64,000 nt of DNA from Heliocidaris erythrogramma (GCA_025617745.1 CM046858.1:41833850-41897849), one strand, 5' to 3'. Positions 11,100 through 22,061 are shown, counted from the stretch's first letter. Numbers and translations are program-made. The notes: a model not told the origin generated them from the letters alone.

Positions 11100-12340
11100 A
11101 TAGCATGGGTTTCGATCCGGGGGGGGGGGGGGGGGGATATCCCCAAACAATTTGAGGTGGGGATGGCCTGTATTATTAAAAAACATGAGAATTATGATAC
11201 ATTAACATAAGACTAATAATCAATCAAACTCATTTTGTTTGATCTTGAAATAGAAGTAAGGAAATAAGAAATGCCATAATTTCAATGCAAGAATATCGAA
11301 GAAAATTTGTTCGCCCGCATTGTTATTCTCAATGAAGGGGTTCCCTCTATTGGCGTAGATCCGAGCATTCCTTTTTTTCATTAAAAACCATTTTGGGATG
11401 CTCTAAAATGCAAGTTTCATAGACAGATTTTGAAAAAGTCCCCCTCCAATACCCCCCCCCCCCCCCCGCTCGGTACCTTCGCTCAGAGGTGTATCTAGGG
11501 GGCAGGGGGCAGGTGCCCCCAGGCACTTGCAGGGGGCGCAAAAAACGCAAAGGGCAGAGAGAAAAAGAAAAGGGAAATGAATAAAATCATAATCCTTACC
11601 GATTATGCTCCCCCATATCCGCTGGGTAAATGCACTAAAAAATCTCGTTTTTGAAGGTTTGAAATGCGAAAATTTTCCAAAGCTCGGTCGCCTTATTCCC
11701 TCGCACAGTTATTTTCTTTCAGGATCTCGTAATTTCGCACACTCAGTATATAATTCTTAAATATCTTAAAGGGTTAAAAAAATTTAAAAATAAAGATGTA
11801 ATTGCTTTGCTCGCTCTATCATATAAGCTTCATATGACTCCTGCTCATAGGTGTAGCCAGGGGGCACAAGGGGCAAAAAAAGCGAGAGCGAAAAAGAGGG
11901 GGAAGTGAGAGACAAAAGCTTAAAAGAGGCGCTACGAGCCGTTATTTTTCAATCAAAATTTGCTAAAACGTCAAAGTATTCGCGCGGGAAGGGGGAAGTT
12001 ACTCCCCTCTCCCTGCACCCACGCCTGTAACATGCAGTGCAGTATTGCGTCCAAATAATTTAAAAGCAGTGCGGGCGTCAAACTAACTTTCCACCTAAAA
12101 AAGTGTTACGAGCCGTTATCTTTCTCTCGAATTTGCTATAGAACGTCAGAGTTTTCACGCTTCACGCGGGAGGGAGAAACTCCCCCCTCCCTGCATCCAC
12201 CCCCTGGGGAGCACGCTTCATAGTTTCACAACCGCACCACAAACTGAAATCCTGGCTACCCGGTTGGTTCCTTCACGTCTGCCCCCCCCCCCTATTGAAA
12301 AATCCTGGCTACGCCAGTGCTCCTGCTAAATATTGCGCCC
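11100..12340. mobile_element. Composite of nested repeats with GGTGTAGCCAGG-type ends
   Basis: This insertion in the array holds a G run (about 11119-11137), a C run (about 11452-11467) and several copies of the end motif written GGTGTAGCCAGGGGGCA or, inverted, TCCTGGCTACGCCAGTG (near 11498, 11850 and 12303). Such ends belong to widespread non-autonomous DNA elements of invertebrates. The exact borders of each copy are not resolved. Confidence 0.5.
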
Positions 12341-12671
12341 CCAATATAGGATAGTGTATAAATCAACATTTGCAAAGGTTAAACTTTTGAAACAAAGGTT
12401 ATAATATTCGTATTTACAAACTATAGAGTAAAATGTGACATGGATACAATATTCTAATAAACATTTTTTAAAGTAAAACTTTGACGCCACAAACGATTAA
12501 CATCGAATTAAAACATAAACGAAAACTAATACCCACTGCAATATGACATAAGTTTAGACTTTAAAAAAATTGATGATATATCGCTACAATTCTCTGTTTC
12601 GTATGTGTATAATTATAATACATACATGTATACATATACATATATATTTATATATAAAAACATGATGATTA

Positions 12672-12734
12672 CAGTAGAAATGCATTGATTGCCAACAGAA
12701 AATTTTTCTGTTGGCAATCAATGCATTTCTACTG
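12672..12734. repeat. Near-perfect 63-bp palindrome
   Basis: CAGTAGAAATGCATTGATTG at the left edge is repeated in inverse at the right edge. The arms are about 30 bp with essentially no loop. It lies in an AT-rich expansion of the tandem array. Confidence 0.8.
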
Positions 12735-13656
12735 TGTTCTACTTATTTATATATACATTTATATATCTATACATGTTTATATGTATATATATTTTCTAGT
12801 CTGTAATATACACGAAACATACATTTATATAACATGTAAAGATATATATCTTTCTCATATAATGAAAAAAAAAATTAATGCCTTTTCCTACACTTGAAAA
12901 TCCATGGCTACGTCGTTTCTTTACTTAATTGGATTTAAATAAGTCTGATTATTTGTATTTACAAATTAAACAATAAAATGATGATACAGGTACAAAGAAC
13001 TACTGAAACGTTGATACCGCAAAAGAGTAATATGAAACAGAAACTACATAAATGTAGAACAAATACCCACTGTAATAGTTCATAACTTATCCTTCTTTTG
13101 AATTGGTTGATATATCGCTCCAATTCTCTTTTTCATATATATATTTATATATATATATATATATATATTCATTTTTCAAATAACGAAAAAACAAAAAACA
13201 ACGCCGACCTGCAAACTTTATCCCCTTTTAAGGCTCCGTCGTTTACTTACTTAATTAGTTTTTACTAGAAGTTTTAAGCACGAACAGAACAGAAGTCGTA
13301 TTATTTTTATTTACAAACTATAGAGTATAATATGATATATATATATATATATATACACTGACGTAATGAAACGTTGATACCACAAATGCACATATCACAC
13401 GAGTAACATCAAAAAAATATATGATGGATTCATTCCCACTGCAATAAGGCAACCTTCTTTTGTATTTGATGAAATGTCATTGGAATGATATGTTTCGTGT
13501 ATATTACAGACTAGAAAATACATAAATACAATGAACAAAATGAGCGTTGACACCGAAAATGCACGTATCAAACGAATGATATCATACTAAAAACACAAAT
13601 GGAGGATAAATACACGTTGCCAAAGACAGGTTATCCTTCTTTTGTATTTAAAGATA

Positions 13657-13832
13657 TTATTATTATTATTATTATTATTTATTCGACCATTCATAAAAAA
13701 GTACATGTACAATACAACATGGCAAGAGACAAGTACATAATAATAATGCAGAAGGTTATGTAAAAAGACATGTAAAAGGGTTGGAAGCAACAAATGGGTT
13801 AGGGTGCAAAAAAGTGAAATACAACGCTGTTG
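13657..13832 (-). mobile_element. Probable SINE/LINE 3' tail in reverse orientation
   Basis: Starts with an (ATT)n tract at about 13657-13680 and continues into unique-looking sequence that interrupts the tandem array. It lies head to head with the SINE that follows. The assignment rests on the microsatellite tail alone. Confidence 0.35.
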
Positions 13833-14101
13833 CCCGGAGTGGATTTAGTGGTTACGTCACCGGACTGTGGATCTCATGGTTCGCGGTTCGAGTCCTTAAT
13901 GTCCTTTGGCAATACATTAATCTAAATTTTGCCACTCTCCACCCAGGTTTAGTAAATGGGTACCTGGTAGGAATTTATTCCTTGAATGCTTTCAGCGCCT
14001 TATAGGGCAGCTGGGCTAAAGCCAGGGTAATACTACTACTTCGGCGCTTAGAAACATTGTATTAAGCACAATATAAATGTTATGTATTATTATTATTATT
14101 T
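13833..14101 (+). mobile_element. tRNA-headed SINE with (TTA)n tail
   Basis: A tRNA-like head (TGGATTTAGTGG as a degenerate A box, GGTTCGCGGTTCGAGTCC around the B box) is followed by a body containing TTTGCCACTCTCCACCCAGG and GCTAAAGCCAGGGTAATA, and ends in (ATT)n at about 14084-14101. The same body occurs in reverse at 14262-14613 and as a truncated copy at 52975-53165. Confidence 0.8.
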
Positions 14102-14261
14102 CATAATAATTTTTTTTACTTTAGAATGAATAATCATAACGTCGATACACTGTAATGCACATGACTAATGGAGAAATTATGTACATTGTAATAAATTATA
14201 CATTATCGTTCTTTTGTATTTACTGATTTGTCTTTACAGTTCCGTAAGTTTCGTATATATA

Positions 14262-14613
14262 AAATAATAATAATAATACGTGGCATTTATAAAGCGCCTT
14301 TCCCAAGTACTGGCTCAAAGCGCTATAGATATATATTATTACCCCGGTCATTGGATTCTGGCACGCCCGCACACAGTGTATGCACATTCTCCACTCCCTA
14401 GGGAGCATTCCAGCCAGTCGCCTGTTAAGCGCACAAATGCTAAGCAAAGGACATTACCTTTCGCCATCCTACCGGGTACCCATTTAACACCTGGGTGGAG
14501 AGTGGAAAATGTAGATTAACGTCTTGCCAAAGGACGCTAGTGGTGCGGTGGGATTCGAACCCCGGACCTCGTGGTTCACAGTCCGGGGACTTATCCACTG
14601 ATCCACAACAGGG
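14262..14613 (-). mobile_element. tRNA-headed SINE, reverse orientation
   Basis: Read on the minus strand, it has A box TGGATCAGTGG, B box GGGGTTCGAATCCC, the shared body (CTTTGGCAAGACGTTAATCT; CCACTCTCCACCCAGG), an extra central segment and an (ATT)n tail at the low-coordinate end. It is longer and better preserved than its neighbour at 13833. Confidence 0.85.
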
Positions 14614-15200
14614 TGAAGAAGTATGATATGGATGCGATGAACAAAAAACATTGATAGCAAAAGCGCCCGTATCGAATGAATATCATATTAAATACATAAA
14701 TGGATTAATGCACAGTGCATAATGAAATACATAATCCTTATTTTGCATTTTAATAAGATATGCCATTAAATTTATGTATAGTTTTTATACCCCTGTGAAA
14801 TTTCAAAGGAAAAGCAATATCGATCAGTAAAAAATATCCACTTTTGTACACTTGATAACATTGTTTCCTTATTATCTTAATTACTTTTAGTAAAACACTC
14901 AATCACAAAGAAAACACTTGGCGTATCAGTTTTATTTACAGATGTAGAGTAACATATAAATAATTATCAAGCGAATACATGGAAATATAATACACATTGC
15001 AATAATATAACCTATTCTATCCTTCTTTGTATGATACGGCGTTACAATTTCAAGTTGCGTATATAAACCCCGATGAAATTTCGAAAGAAAAGCAACACCG
15101 ATCAGAAAGCTATATTTCCTTGTGTATATCTTTACCCACACGACTGCACTGTATTATTTAATTACTTTTAGTAAAGAAAAGACTTAAGCACGAACTAAAG

Positions 15201-15616
15201 TGCTGGGCGTATATATGCATGTACTGCTGTATAAAAATGCAACGAGGTTTTAATTGGCAATATCTTAAAAAGTACCCAACTATATTTTTTAAAACTTCAT
15301 GGGTAATGTTGTAATTGTATATCAAAACACTTTGTGTGAGTCTCACAAGGACTTAAGTTACAAATACAAAGTTATGATTGTTTTTTGAAAGACCTTGCAT
15401 TTTTCAAATGTTACAGAGAGAGCGCACTGAACATGTTGAACAGTAATATATCCGTGCACAATAAACGTATACCTGTTTCCTGAATATTATGTAGAAGCTC
15501 TCAAATTAGCTTTGTTTCATGTTACAAGTGAAGTGGTAAGAATGAAGAATAATATGGCATTTCCAAAAACACAAAAGTAATTTCGTATCTTTAGTGTCAT
15601 TAGAGTCATAGGCCCA
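15201..15616. other. Non-coding stretch
   Basis: AT-rich sequence beyond the tandem array. Nothing was recognised. Confidence 0.5.
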
Positions 15617-15624
15617 AATTCAAA

Positions 15625-15790
15625 AAGGAGGTTTGGTTTAAACCATGGTTTAAACCCCCTCCTGGTTTTTTAAGCGTACTTGCGCGCGGAATCCGATCTA
15701 ATCATATATGTTCTTTGAGCGCGCGCATGGACAGTGTGCGCTTATTTACGTTTATTTTAGTAGCTTACGGAGGTTTAAACCTCCTTTGTC
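15625..15790. mobile_element. Small MITE with GGTTTAAACC palindromes, 8-bp flanking repeat
   Basis: Inverted ends share AAGGAGGTTT...TTTAAACC. The same 8 bases, AATTCAAA, flank both ends (15617-15624 and 15791-15798), which fits a hAT-type 8-bp duplication. The ends do not begin with the usual CAG, so the class is tentative. Confidence 0.55.
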
Positions 15791-16975
15791 AATTCAAACG
15801 TGTAGAAACCTATAGGGCATGTTTCACATGTTGAGGAATGGTCATAGATTTGCTGAAGGTGTCATTGTAAAAAATAATTTTAGTGTGTGGTGCCTAACTC
15901 GAAGTAAGCAAGGTTTGAATAGTTAAATAGGAAAGAGAGTTGTTATTTTTCTTTTGATAATGCTTGGTTGTTTTCGCAGAATATTTTGCTAAAATCAACA
16001 TAATGACTGAAATGTAACGATTCGGAGAATAACTAAAAAACAAAAATCATCAATTCAATAAAATAACACTTGGAATATACTATTTTTCTTCTTGTACTTA
16101 AATGATATTTTTCATGAATATTCATGACATTTTACACAGGAAATGTTAATTTAAAATGTGTGAGTGGTGACTTTAACTAGGAAATATAAGAATATGTTCA
16201 ATGGAAATGTTTGTCCAGAATTTGAAAGGCGATAATTTATCGGCCTTCTGCGCGCAAATGTTATTAATTGTGCTATCTTTGTAATGTTTGAGAAATTCTA
16301 GGTTAAAAAAAAATCACGCTTTCCATGTTCTTTTCAAAATCAAAGTATAGTTCACATCGATTCCAAACTCTAACAACAAAACGCTTTATTGAAATATTGA
16401 AGTAACAACGATCCATTCATGTATGTATATATATATATATGAATAGATAAATCAAATCAAATCAAATTATAAGAAATTTTGCCAGTTAAACTCTCGTTGA
16501 ACTTTTTCTGAGACATCCCGTAAAATGGGCTTAGCTACCGTATGTATAAACGTCCACTGTGGGAGTAACATTTTGCATTGTATTTGTCGGCTCGATTACT
16601 GCAAACAACGCACTAGATTCATTTTGCTTCATGAAGAGCCGAAAGATACTAAATAGTGTCTGAATTGTCTCGCTATCCCGTTTTAAAGAAGTACATCATA
16701 ATAAAGGAATGCGAACCATCAAAAACAATTATTTCCCCGAGTAATAATGTACTGATTACCCCTGGATTCATTTAACGGGTTAAACGAAATTTCTGTAACT
16801 AATTGAACTGAACATCATGCATTTTAGAATTTTGTGCGTCCAACCCTATTTTTTTTTCTTCGGAAGTGCCTAAAGGTACCGCTATATTTGTTTATACTTG
16901 CATTGATGGGCATAAACTTCATTGGCTGATGTATGACTGCGTCAGCGTCTGGTGCGGTCTTTGACGTGCTATAAT
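15791..16975. other. Non-coding stretch
   Basis: AT-rich sequence with a short (TA)n near 16425. No gene or RNA was seen. Confidence 0.5.
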
Positions 16976-16980
16976 GAAAA

Positions 16981-17031
16981 TTAAGCCCGGCTCACACGAG
17001 GCCTCATTTGGACTGCGTCAGTACCATGTGG
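16981..17031. mobile_element. Solo end of the 20860-21062 MITE family
   Basis: TTAAGCCCGGCTCACACGAG followed by GCCTCATTT and GCGTCAGTACC matches the left end of the element at 20860-21062. A matching right end is not found nearby. Confidence 0.5.
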
Positions 17032-18160
17032 AGGTAATTAATCCATACTGCTATTAAAAGTATGGCATCGGTGCCATTCTTTGGGCAGATGTCGACGCAC
17101 ACTTATGGGCAAAAAACAATCGGCATCGTCTTCTGATGCAGGCTTCTATCTGTGGCTTCTGATCGCTGTCAGACAGATAACACAGGAGTTGGTTGAGGGA
17201 CAGGCGGATGGCACAATGGCTACGCATTGGTAAATTCATTTTTGGCGTCGACCTCGGGATTCGTGCCGATAAATTTTGTTTTTATCAGCTCCCAAAAATG
17301 AGTATATTCCATAGGTGTCGTGTTTAAAGGTTGACTAAATTAGAGAGAAAATGGGTGCTCTTTCCATGTAGTTTGGCCTTCTAATCACGAATCTGCCAAT
17401 CGATTGTCCAAATTATGTCTCGTTTTGGCGAAAAAGGGGGAAAAGTAGAGGTTTTGGGACCGTTCCTTAAAACTCGTGAGTTGATTGGCTAACCCCCAAA
17501 TGACGTATGAAAAGTAAGAGGCACAAGATCTGCAGGCTGCAGCATATAATATTGTACACAGAATGCGGTATTTGACCCCTCTGTTCAACGGACAATTTAT
17601 GAAAAAAGGAAATTAATCAATATAATCTTAGGAGTGAATAATCATTAGCAATATATTTTCTACAAGATCAGAAAACGCTTTTGCCCAAATATACAGCTCT
17701 TGTTTTGTTTTTTAGCTTTTCTTTTGAACAATGTTCTCATCCATCTGAGCTTGCCGAACGAAAATTTTGCATTGGTCATAAACGCGTGCACAGCCGTTTT
17801 ATGCGTCTTTATGTACTATGTCCTCCACAAAGTACGGCAGTGACTATGTTCCCCTCGTACATAGCGACTGGTGAACGCTTTTGTTTTGTTTATTTCACTT
17901 ACGGCTTTTTTTTTTTACTTCGCTTTACGAAGTACGTTAGTACTGACTTCTGGACTTAGATTTTGGCTGAATTCGAGTAACTTATATAGAGAGAGGAAAA
18001 GTGCCCGCGATTCCGAGTTGGAGGACTTTTCTGAGCCATGCAGATACGAACTCTGATTTATCAGATGATTTATCAGACCCCGAAGGCAAAGCAGCTCGAG
18101 TGGCAAGGGGAAATTCGACCATATTATATGTTTGAACCCCTCGCAGAATACGGTGAAGGG
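17032..18160. other. Non-coding stretch
   Basis: Several 60-90 codon frames occur on both strands, but none shows a domain, a signal peptide or plausible splice partners. I see no gene I can support. Confidence 0.45.
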
Positions 18161-18171
18161 CCGTGGGTGAA

Positions 18172-18215
18172 GTAACTCCAGGGAGCTCCAACGCGTTGGA
18201 GCTCCCTGGAGTTAC
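18172..18215. repeat. Perfect 44-bp palindrome with no loop
   Basis: GTAACTCCAGGGAGCTCCAA at the left edge is exactly complementary to the right edge, and the centre is ACGCGT. It is preceded by GGGTGAA and followed by CGGGCGAA. Confidence 0.9.
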
Positions 18216-18222
18216 GGGCGAA

Positions 18223-18261
18223 GTAGACCGAAAATGCTGTCTCTGAGAATTTTCGGTCTAC
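18223..18261. repeat. Hairpin with 13-bp perfect arms
   Basis: GTAGACCGAAAAT at 18223-18235 pairs with 18249-18261 across a 13-bp loop. The same CGGGYGAAG spacer that flanks the preceding palindrome is found on both sides. Confidence 0.85.
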
Positions 18262-18289
18262 GGGTGAAGCTGCTGCAGCTGCTGTCGTT

Positions 18290-18539
18290 GAAAAACAGAT
18301 TGGAAGACTTGACTCCAAGTCTGATCTTTGGAATAGCTGAATCTTTTATTTTAGCTAGCTTATCCTTCTCTTCATGCCAAATTTGGAATACAGGCCAGGA
18401 TCCTCAAAATCATCTTCGGCAAAGTGATCGCTGCAGATTGTACTCCACTCACTTGGCCGGCCCTTGCCACTCTGCCCGCGTGAGCTTTACATTTTCGACC
18501 CACAAAGGAAAATGATGTAGGCTTACACCAACTTTAGGG
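18290..18539 (-). pseudogene. THAP-type zinc-finger domain fragment
   Basis: On the minus strand the order is HHFPLWVENVKLTRAEWQG, then CSDHFAEDDFEDPG, then GMKRR, then an IKDSAIPKI-like segment. This matches the THAP C2CH layout: a tryptophan after the first loop, the C-x2-H pair in CSDHF, then an AVPTI-like box. The segments lie in different frames, with a shift near 18440 and a stop near 18340, and the N-terminal C-x2-4-C pair is not in the same stretch. This is therefore a degenerate exon. THAP domains bind DNA in host regulators and in P-element-type transposases. Nothing here tells which this came from. Confidence 0.55.
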
Positions 18540-19568
18540 GTCTAATTGCTACAGCCCGCAACTATACACCGATTAGGCATTATTAATGAAACTGTGTCCC
18601 AAAATCAAATTTATTGTGAGGAGTTAAACACTCGAAAATACTTAATGCAAATGGTCGATGCGGTGAATATCATGCTCGACACCGGGCTGGGCCTGCCGGG
18701 AGCCTCCGGGCGCGCACGGTATAGGTTAGTGGAATATTTCCCCTTACTTTCCATGCGTCACAGATCACGTGATCACGATGTCGCTTCGATGGGTTTTTTT
18801 AGGGGCGGGGCTTATGACTGTGTAAATCAGCAAAAATGTACTTTTCAAATGATTATAAAATATGACTGAATGCATAAAAAATTGTGTGATAGATATTTTT
18901 TGGCTCCTGATGACACCTTCCTATGAAAAATGGGCAATTATTTTTTTATTTTAGTTACCCTTTAAGCTAGATGGACTAATAAAATAATTTGGCGCCACCT
19001 ATTCATGGTTTGATGGAATCACTGACATTGCTATCCTGGTAGATAAGATCAACGCCTACTATACATTCAGGTACATGGAAAAAAGGACACCAACATAACA
19101 TCAGCGCAGACTAATAGACGGATTCAACGGCGCTATAACACTATACATGCTACATGTATAATGCAAATGGTATCAGCAACACCAAATTTTGGTAATCAGC
19201 GTTTGGTGCTGACTTATTGATAAGCAAAAAAATTGACACTGAATTAATGGTGGATGGAACCATTTGTGCCGATGGAAAGAAACAGCGACATCGACTTCTG
19301 TGTAAAAAAAAAGGTTGCATTTTTTATGGGTATAGACAGCATATGGTAGAAGGGTTCAGTGGAGCAGGTTTCTAGCTATATTAAATTCAGGGATGCTGAT
19401 TTGTGAATAGACTGATGATATTCTAAAAATCGACTAATTAGATTGAATCAGTCTGCATGTGTATCTTGGGAAAGCACAACAAATTAATGACTTTTCATCG
19501 GAAGGCATATGCAGTGATATGTAGATAAGAACTCAATCAAAACATCTACCACTATATGGAGCCACCAA
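18540..19568. other. Non-coding stretch with a GC-box-like site
   Basis: A 107-codon frame at 18546-18869 has no recognisable domain. GGGGCGGGGC lies near 18803 and a CACGTG E-box core near 18768. They could belong to a promoter, but no transcription unit can be tied to them. Confidence 0.35.
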
Positions 19569-20783
19569 TCAACCGGTGTGCGCCGCTTGGAGACGCTCAC
19601 CTCTTATTTCTAACCCTGGCCCACTCACTCCCTTCATCGCTACACCTCTTTGTGATTTATTTGCAGGAACACCACTGGGAGCTGCACCAGGAGAATTCGA
19701 GGAAATTCTTTTTCTTTCATCCCAGTAAATCATGAAAGTGTAGAGAAACGGATTCACCGCAGAATTAATCGGTATGATACAAATTATCGTCCAAGCGTAC
19801 ACACTGGAGGGTAAAGAAACAATTCCTGTTTGGGATAGAACGCCCATTATGGCAACCGGGAACCAGCAGAGGAAATCTGTCAAAACTACCAATGCCATGC
19901 GAAATGCAGTCTTCAGTTCTCGTTCACGGGAGGACGTGCTTCGAGTGGCTTGAGAGCTCCGACGCACGTTTATAAACATTATAGTGTAGCTGATTAGTAT
20001 GATGAGGAAAGCGAACGAATTGACTCCAATGAAAATAAATATTGAAAATCACCAAGGTGGTCGGGGCTCCGAAACACCTAAGAGGGGAACAACTGCTAGA
20101 GGTCCTTTAGACGATAGCCTATATATCGCGAAGGAAATGCCAATCTCGCCGTACTCGAGGTGTAAAGGCAATCCAATGCAAATATCAGGGAGTCCATATA
20201 GGCCAGATACGTAAGATTTCAATATCAATGGGACTACACCTGCCACAAAAACACAAATCCATATCAAGGATATCAGCAGTCTAGCCGACGCCTTGTTGAT
20301 TTTCCACCGCCCAAACGGAAATACAATACAAATAAATCTATCTAAAGTTATCAAAATCTAGGTAAATACGGAGGCCTCGCTTGACAAGAATGACAGGAAC
20401 CCAGCCGCGCTGCAAAGAATAGATTCCCGCCACTGAGGTGCGCTTATAAAGTAGCTCTTCTGGTAATATATGTCTGCTGAGGTAATGATGAACATATAAA
20501 TGCCCATCATCCCATCAGCTACAGCAAGGCTTAGCATGAGGTAATTCTGCACACGGGTAGTGCGTAATTCCTGATCTCGGAGACGGAGGAAGATGACCAA
20601 AGTATTTCCAAGGAGAGCAGACAATCCAATGATCCAGGCCACTACTCGAAGAGCATCGTTAGGGATCAGGCTTCCACAGGTGTCTAGTGGACTTGGAGGC
20701 GCCGTACATCCTACGTTTTCAGTTGTGTTCGTATTTTCACGGAGAAGGCAACAAAGTCGATTGTCTGAAGAATACCTGGGCAT
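19569..20783 (-). pseudogene. GRL101/relaxin-receptor-like rhodopsin-family GPCR, two in-frame stops
   Basis: A single minus-strand frame of 405 codons covers a whole seven-helix domain. In order it has a Cys-rich hinge (CCLL...CTAPP...DTCGSLI) as in LRR-containing receptors, TM1 with GNTLV, TM2 with LAVADG, an ECL1/TM3 cysteine (ESILCSAAG), LDRFICIVFPF in place of DRY, ECL2 with DICIGLPL, TM5, TM6 with FLCWFP and TM7 with NPFLY. A TAG at 20358-20360 falls in TM3 just before the LDRF motif, and a TGA at 20049-20051 lies at the start of TM5. Otherwise the frame is continuous, so the gene is either a young pseudogene or an allele or assembly carrying two nonsense changes. The hinge suggests that upstream leucine-rich-repeat exons once existed, but none are seen. 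Such receptors are expanded in echinoderms and amphioxus (general knowledge). Confidence 0.8.
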
Positions 20784-20859
20784 TTTGATTAAATGAACAT
20801 TTATTGTAATCCATACACAATTGCTACTTCCTGATTAATGGGATATAATGTAATATAAG

Positions 20860-21062
20860 TTAAGCCCAGCTCACACGAGTCGTCATTTTGATTCCGTCAG
20901 TACCTGCTCTATGCAAGTTATTAAAAGTATTGTTAGCGTTATTAATTTTGCATTCACTATTTAAACAATACTACTCTTTCATTACGCGCAAAAGACCGTA
21001 CAAGTCACTTACATGGTCCTAACAGTCATCAGCATATGACGCCTCGTGTGAGGCGGGCCTAA
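20860..21062. mobile_element. MITE with TTAAGCCCGSCTCACACGAG ends (Harbinger-like)
   Basis: The left end TTAAGCCCAGCTCACACGAG and the inverse of the right end TTAGGCCCGCCTCACACGAG agree over about 30 bp with a few changes. TTA/TAA at the borders fits a 3-bp Harbinger-type target. It lies directly upstream of the GPCR start. Confidence 0.65.
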
Positions 21063-21203
21063 CACAAAGGCCACAAAATCTTTGTAACTATTCGGAACAC
21101 ATTATTACCATTGTGCATGGCATCCAAATTCCTAAGCAACTCTTGTTCCCCTGAGTAATGCAATATTATGGATATTTTTAGCAAAATTAGTTTTTTTGAA
21201 AAG

Positions 21204-21330
21204 GGCTTATCTCGAAAGGGTGCGGTGCGGAGCGTTCAACGCACCCTTTCGAGAAAAGCCCCCCCCCCCCCGCTTGTCTCGAAAGGGTGCGTTGAGAACG
21301 GAGTGGCGCGTTAACGCACCCTTTCATGAG
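21204..21330. repeat. Two tandem hairpins with TCTCGAAAGGGTGCG arms
   Basis: CTCGAAAGGGTGCG and its inverse CGCACCCTTTCGAG form one hairpin at about 21211-21256. A second, slightly diverged copy sits at about 21278-21327. A C run (about 21261-21272) lies between them. Confidence 0.75.
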
Positions 21331-21366
21331 GACGTCTTATTTTGACGTCATCTCTACGTCTTGTAC

Positions 21367-21836
21367 ACTGTAAGAGTGAGGCAACAGACTAACATTAAGA
21401 CTGACGCTAGTGAAGGAAGAGAAATAAGTGAAGAGGAGATGACAAAATAGGCTCTGAAAAATGTGTAAGATGTTATGGGACATCGTCTGCTTAGACAGGA
21501 CTCGGGGGCTGTATTTTACCGTTTTATAATTGATAATAATCATTACTTCAAATGTTTCCAAGCGTTGAATTTGGATAACCTTGTTTAATTTATGCCATCT
21601 ATGCAATAATAAGTATTAAGCCAATATTTAAAATCATTAAAGTTCTACTTTAACTTCGTGTATGGTATTATTTTGATGAAAAATGCAGCGTTAAAAAAAT
21701 AAAGGAATCAGTCACTTATAAACAAAATAAGACGCCATTGTATTTTCAGCTGCTTGCACCGGGGCATGTTCGGCGTTTCAAGAGGGAACGAATACCATCC
21801 TGCTATTATTCGGAGGGCTTTTCAATTTGAAAGTGG
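21367..21836. mobile_element. Repeat of two blocks shared with 56460-56985
   Basis: Block 1 (about 21370-21632, GAGTGAGGCAACAGACTAAC to CCAATATTTA) and block 2 (about 21655-21836, CGTGTATGGTATT to TTCAATTTGAAAG) recur at 56460-56985. There block 1 has the same orientation but block 2 is inverted and on the other side. That is what two half-copies of one element with block 2 as a long terminal inverted repeat would look like. There is no coding potential. Confidence 0.65.
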
Positions 21837-22061
21837 GGTTATGATTGGGCGCATTTTTAATTTGTCGGGAGCGGGGCATTGGATGTATTCCGATTTACTT
21901 TTAGTTACTTCATGTTCAATTTCCGAACTTTGATGTATTTTCGGAAGGCCATACAAATTGCTTGTTTTATGCTCAAATTTTGTTAAAAAGTCATACTCTT
22001 TGCCATAATCCTTCTTCTCCAGCTCACCAGGCCAATTATCCCATATCCTCCATGCTATCAC
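21822..22061 (-). mobile_element. Reverse-transcriptase fragment (Penelope-like?)
   Basis: The minus-strand frame contains SNLYGLPKIH and KMRPIITP, the spaced boxes found in the first RT motifs of Penelope-like retroelements (YGLPKIH...LRPI). It is short and bordered by unrelated repeats. The sequence CCTGAAGAATTAAACGAAGC near 22219 might belong to the same insertion. Confidence 0.45.

Larger units (their letters stand above)
6540..15200. repeat. Ancient diverged tandem array with many later insertions
   Basis: A set of sequence blocks recurs in the same order and orientation about 14 times. The blocks are an ATGCAC...CAAACGAGTAACAT-like block, an AAATGGAGGATAAATAC-like block, a GATATGTCGTTACAATTCT-like block followed by GTTTCGTATAT, a CCGATCAGAAA-like block, and a TTACTTAATTAGTTTTAGTA-like block. 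The CAAACGAGTAA-type block lies near 6575, 6770, 7310, 7500, 7845, 9737, 10940, 12495, 13020, 13390, 13565, 14150, 14670 and 14970. Once inserted elements are discounted, spacing alternates between about 150-190 and 300-380 bp. I see no coding potential. Copies differ widely from each other, so the array is old. Confidence 0.75.

Noticed and set aside
18546-18869. 107-codon plus-strand frame as a gene
   Set aside because: No domain or splice partners. The meaningful signal here is the THAP fragment on the other strand just to the left.
20049-20051. TGA in the GPCR read as selenocysteine
   Set aside because: A second stop (TAG) exists in the same frame and no selenocysteine-type context is evident. 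The position is not a known Sec site in this family.
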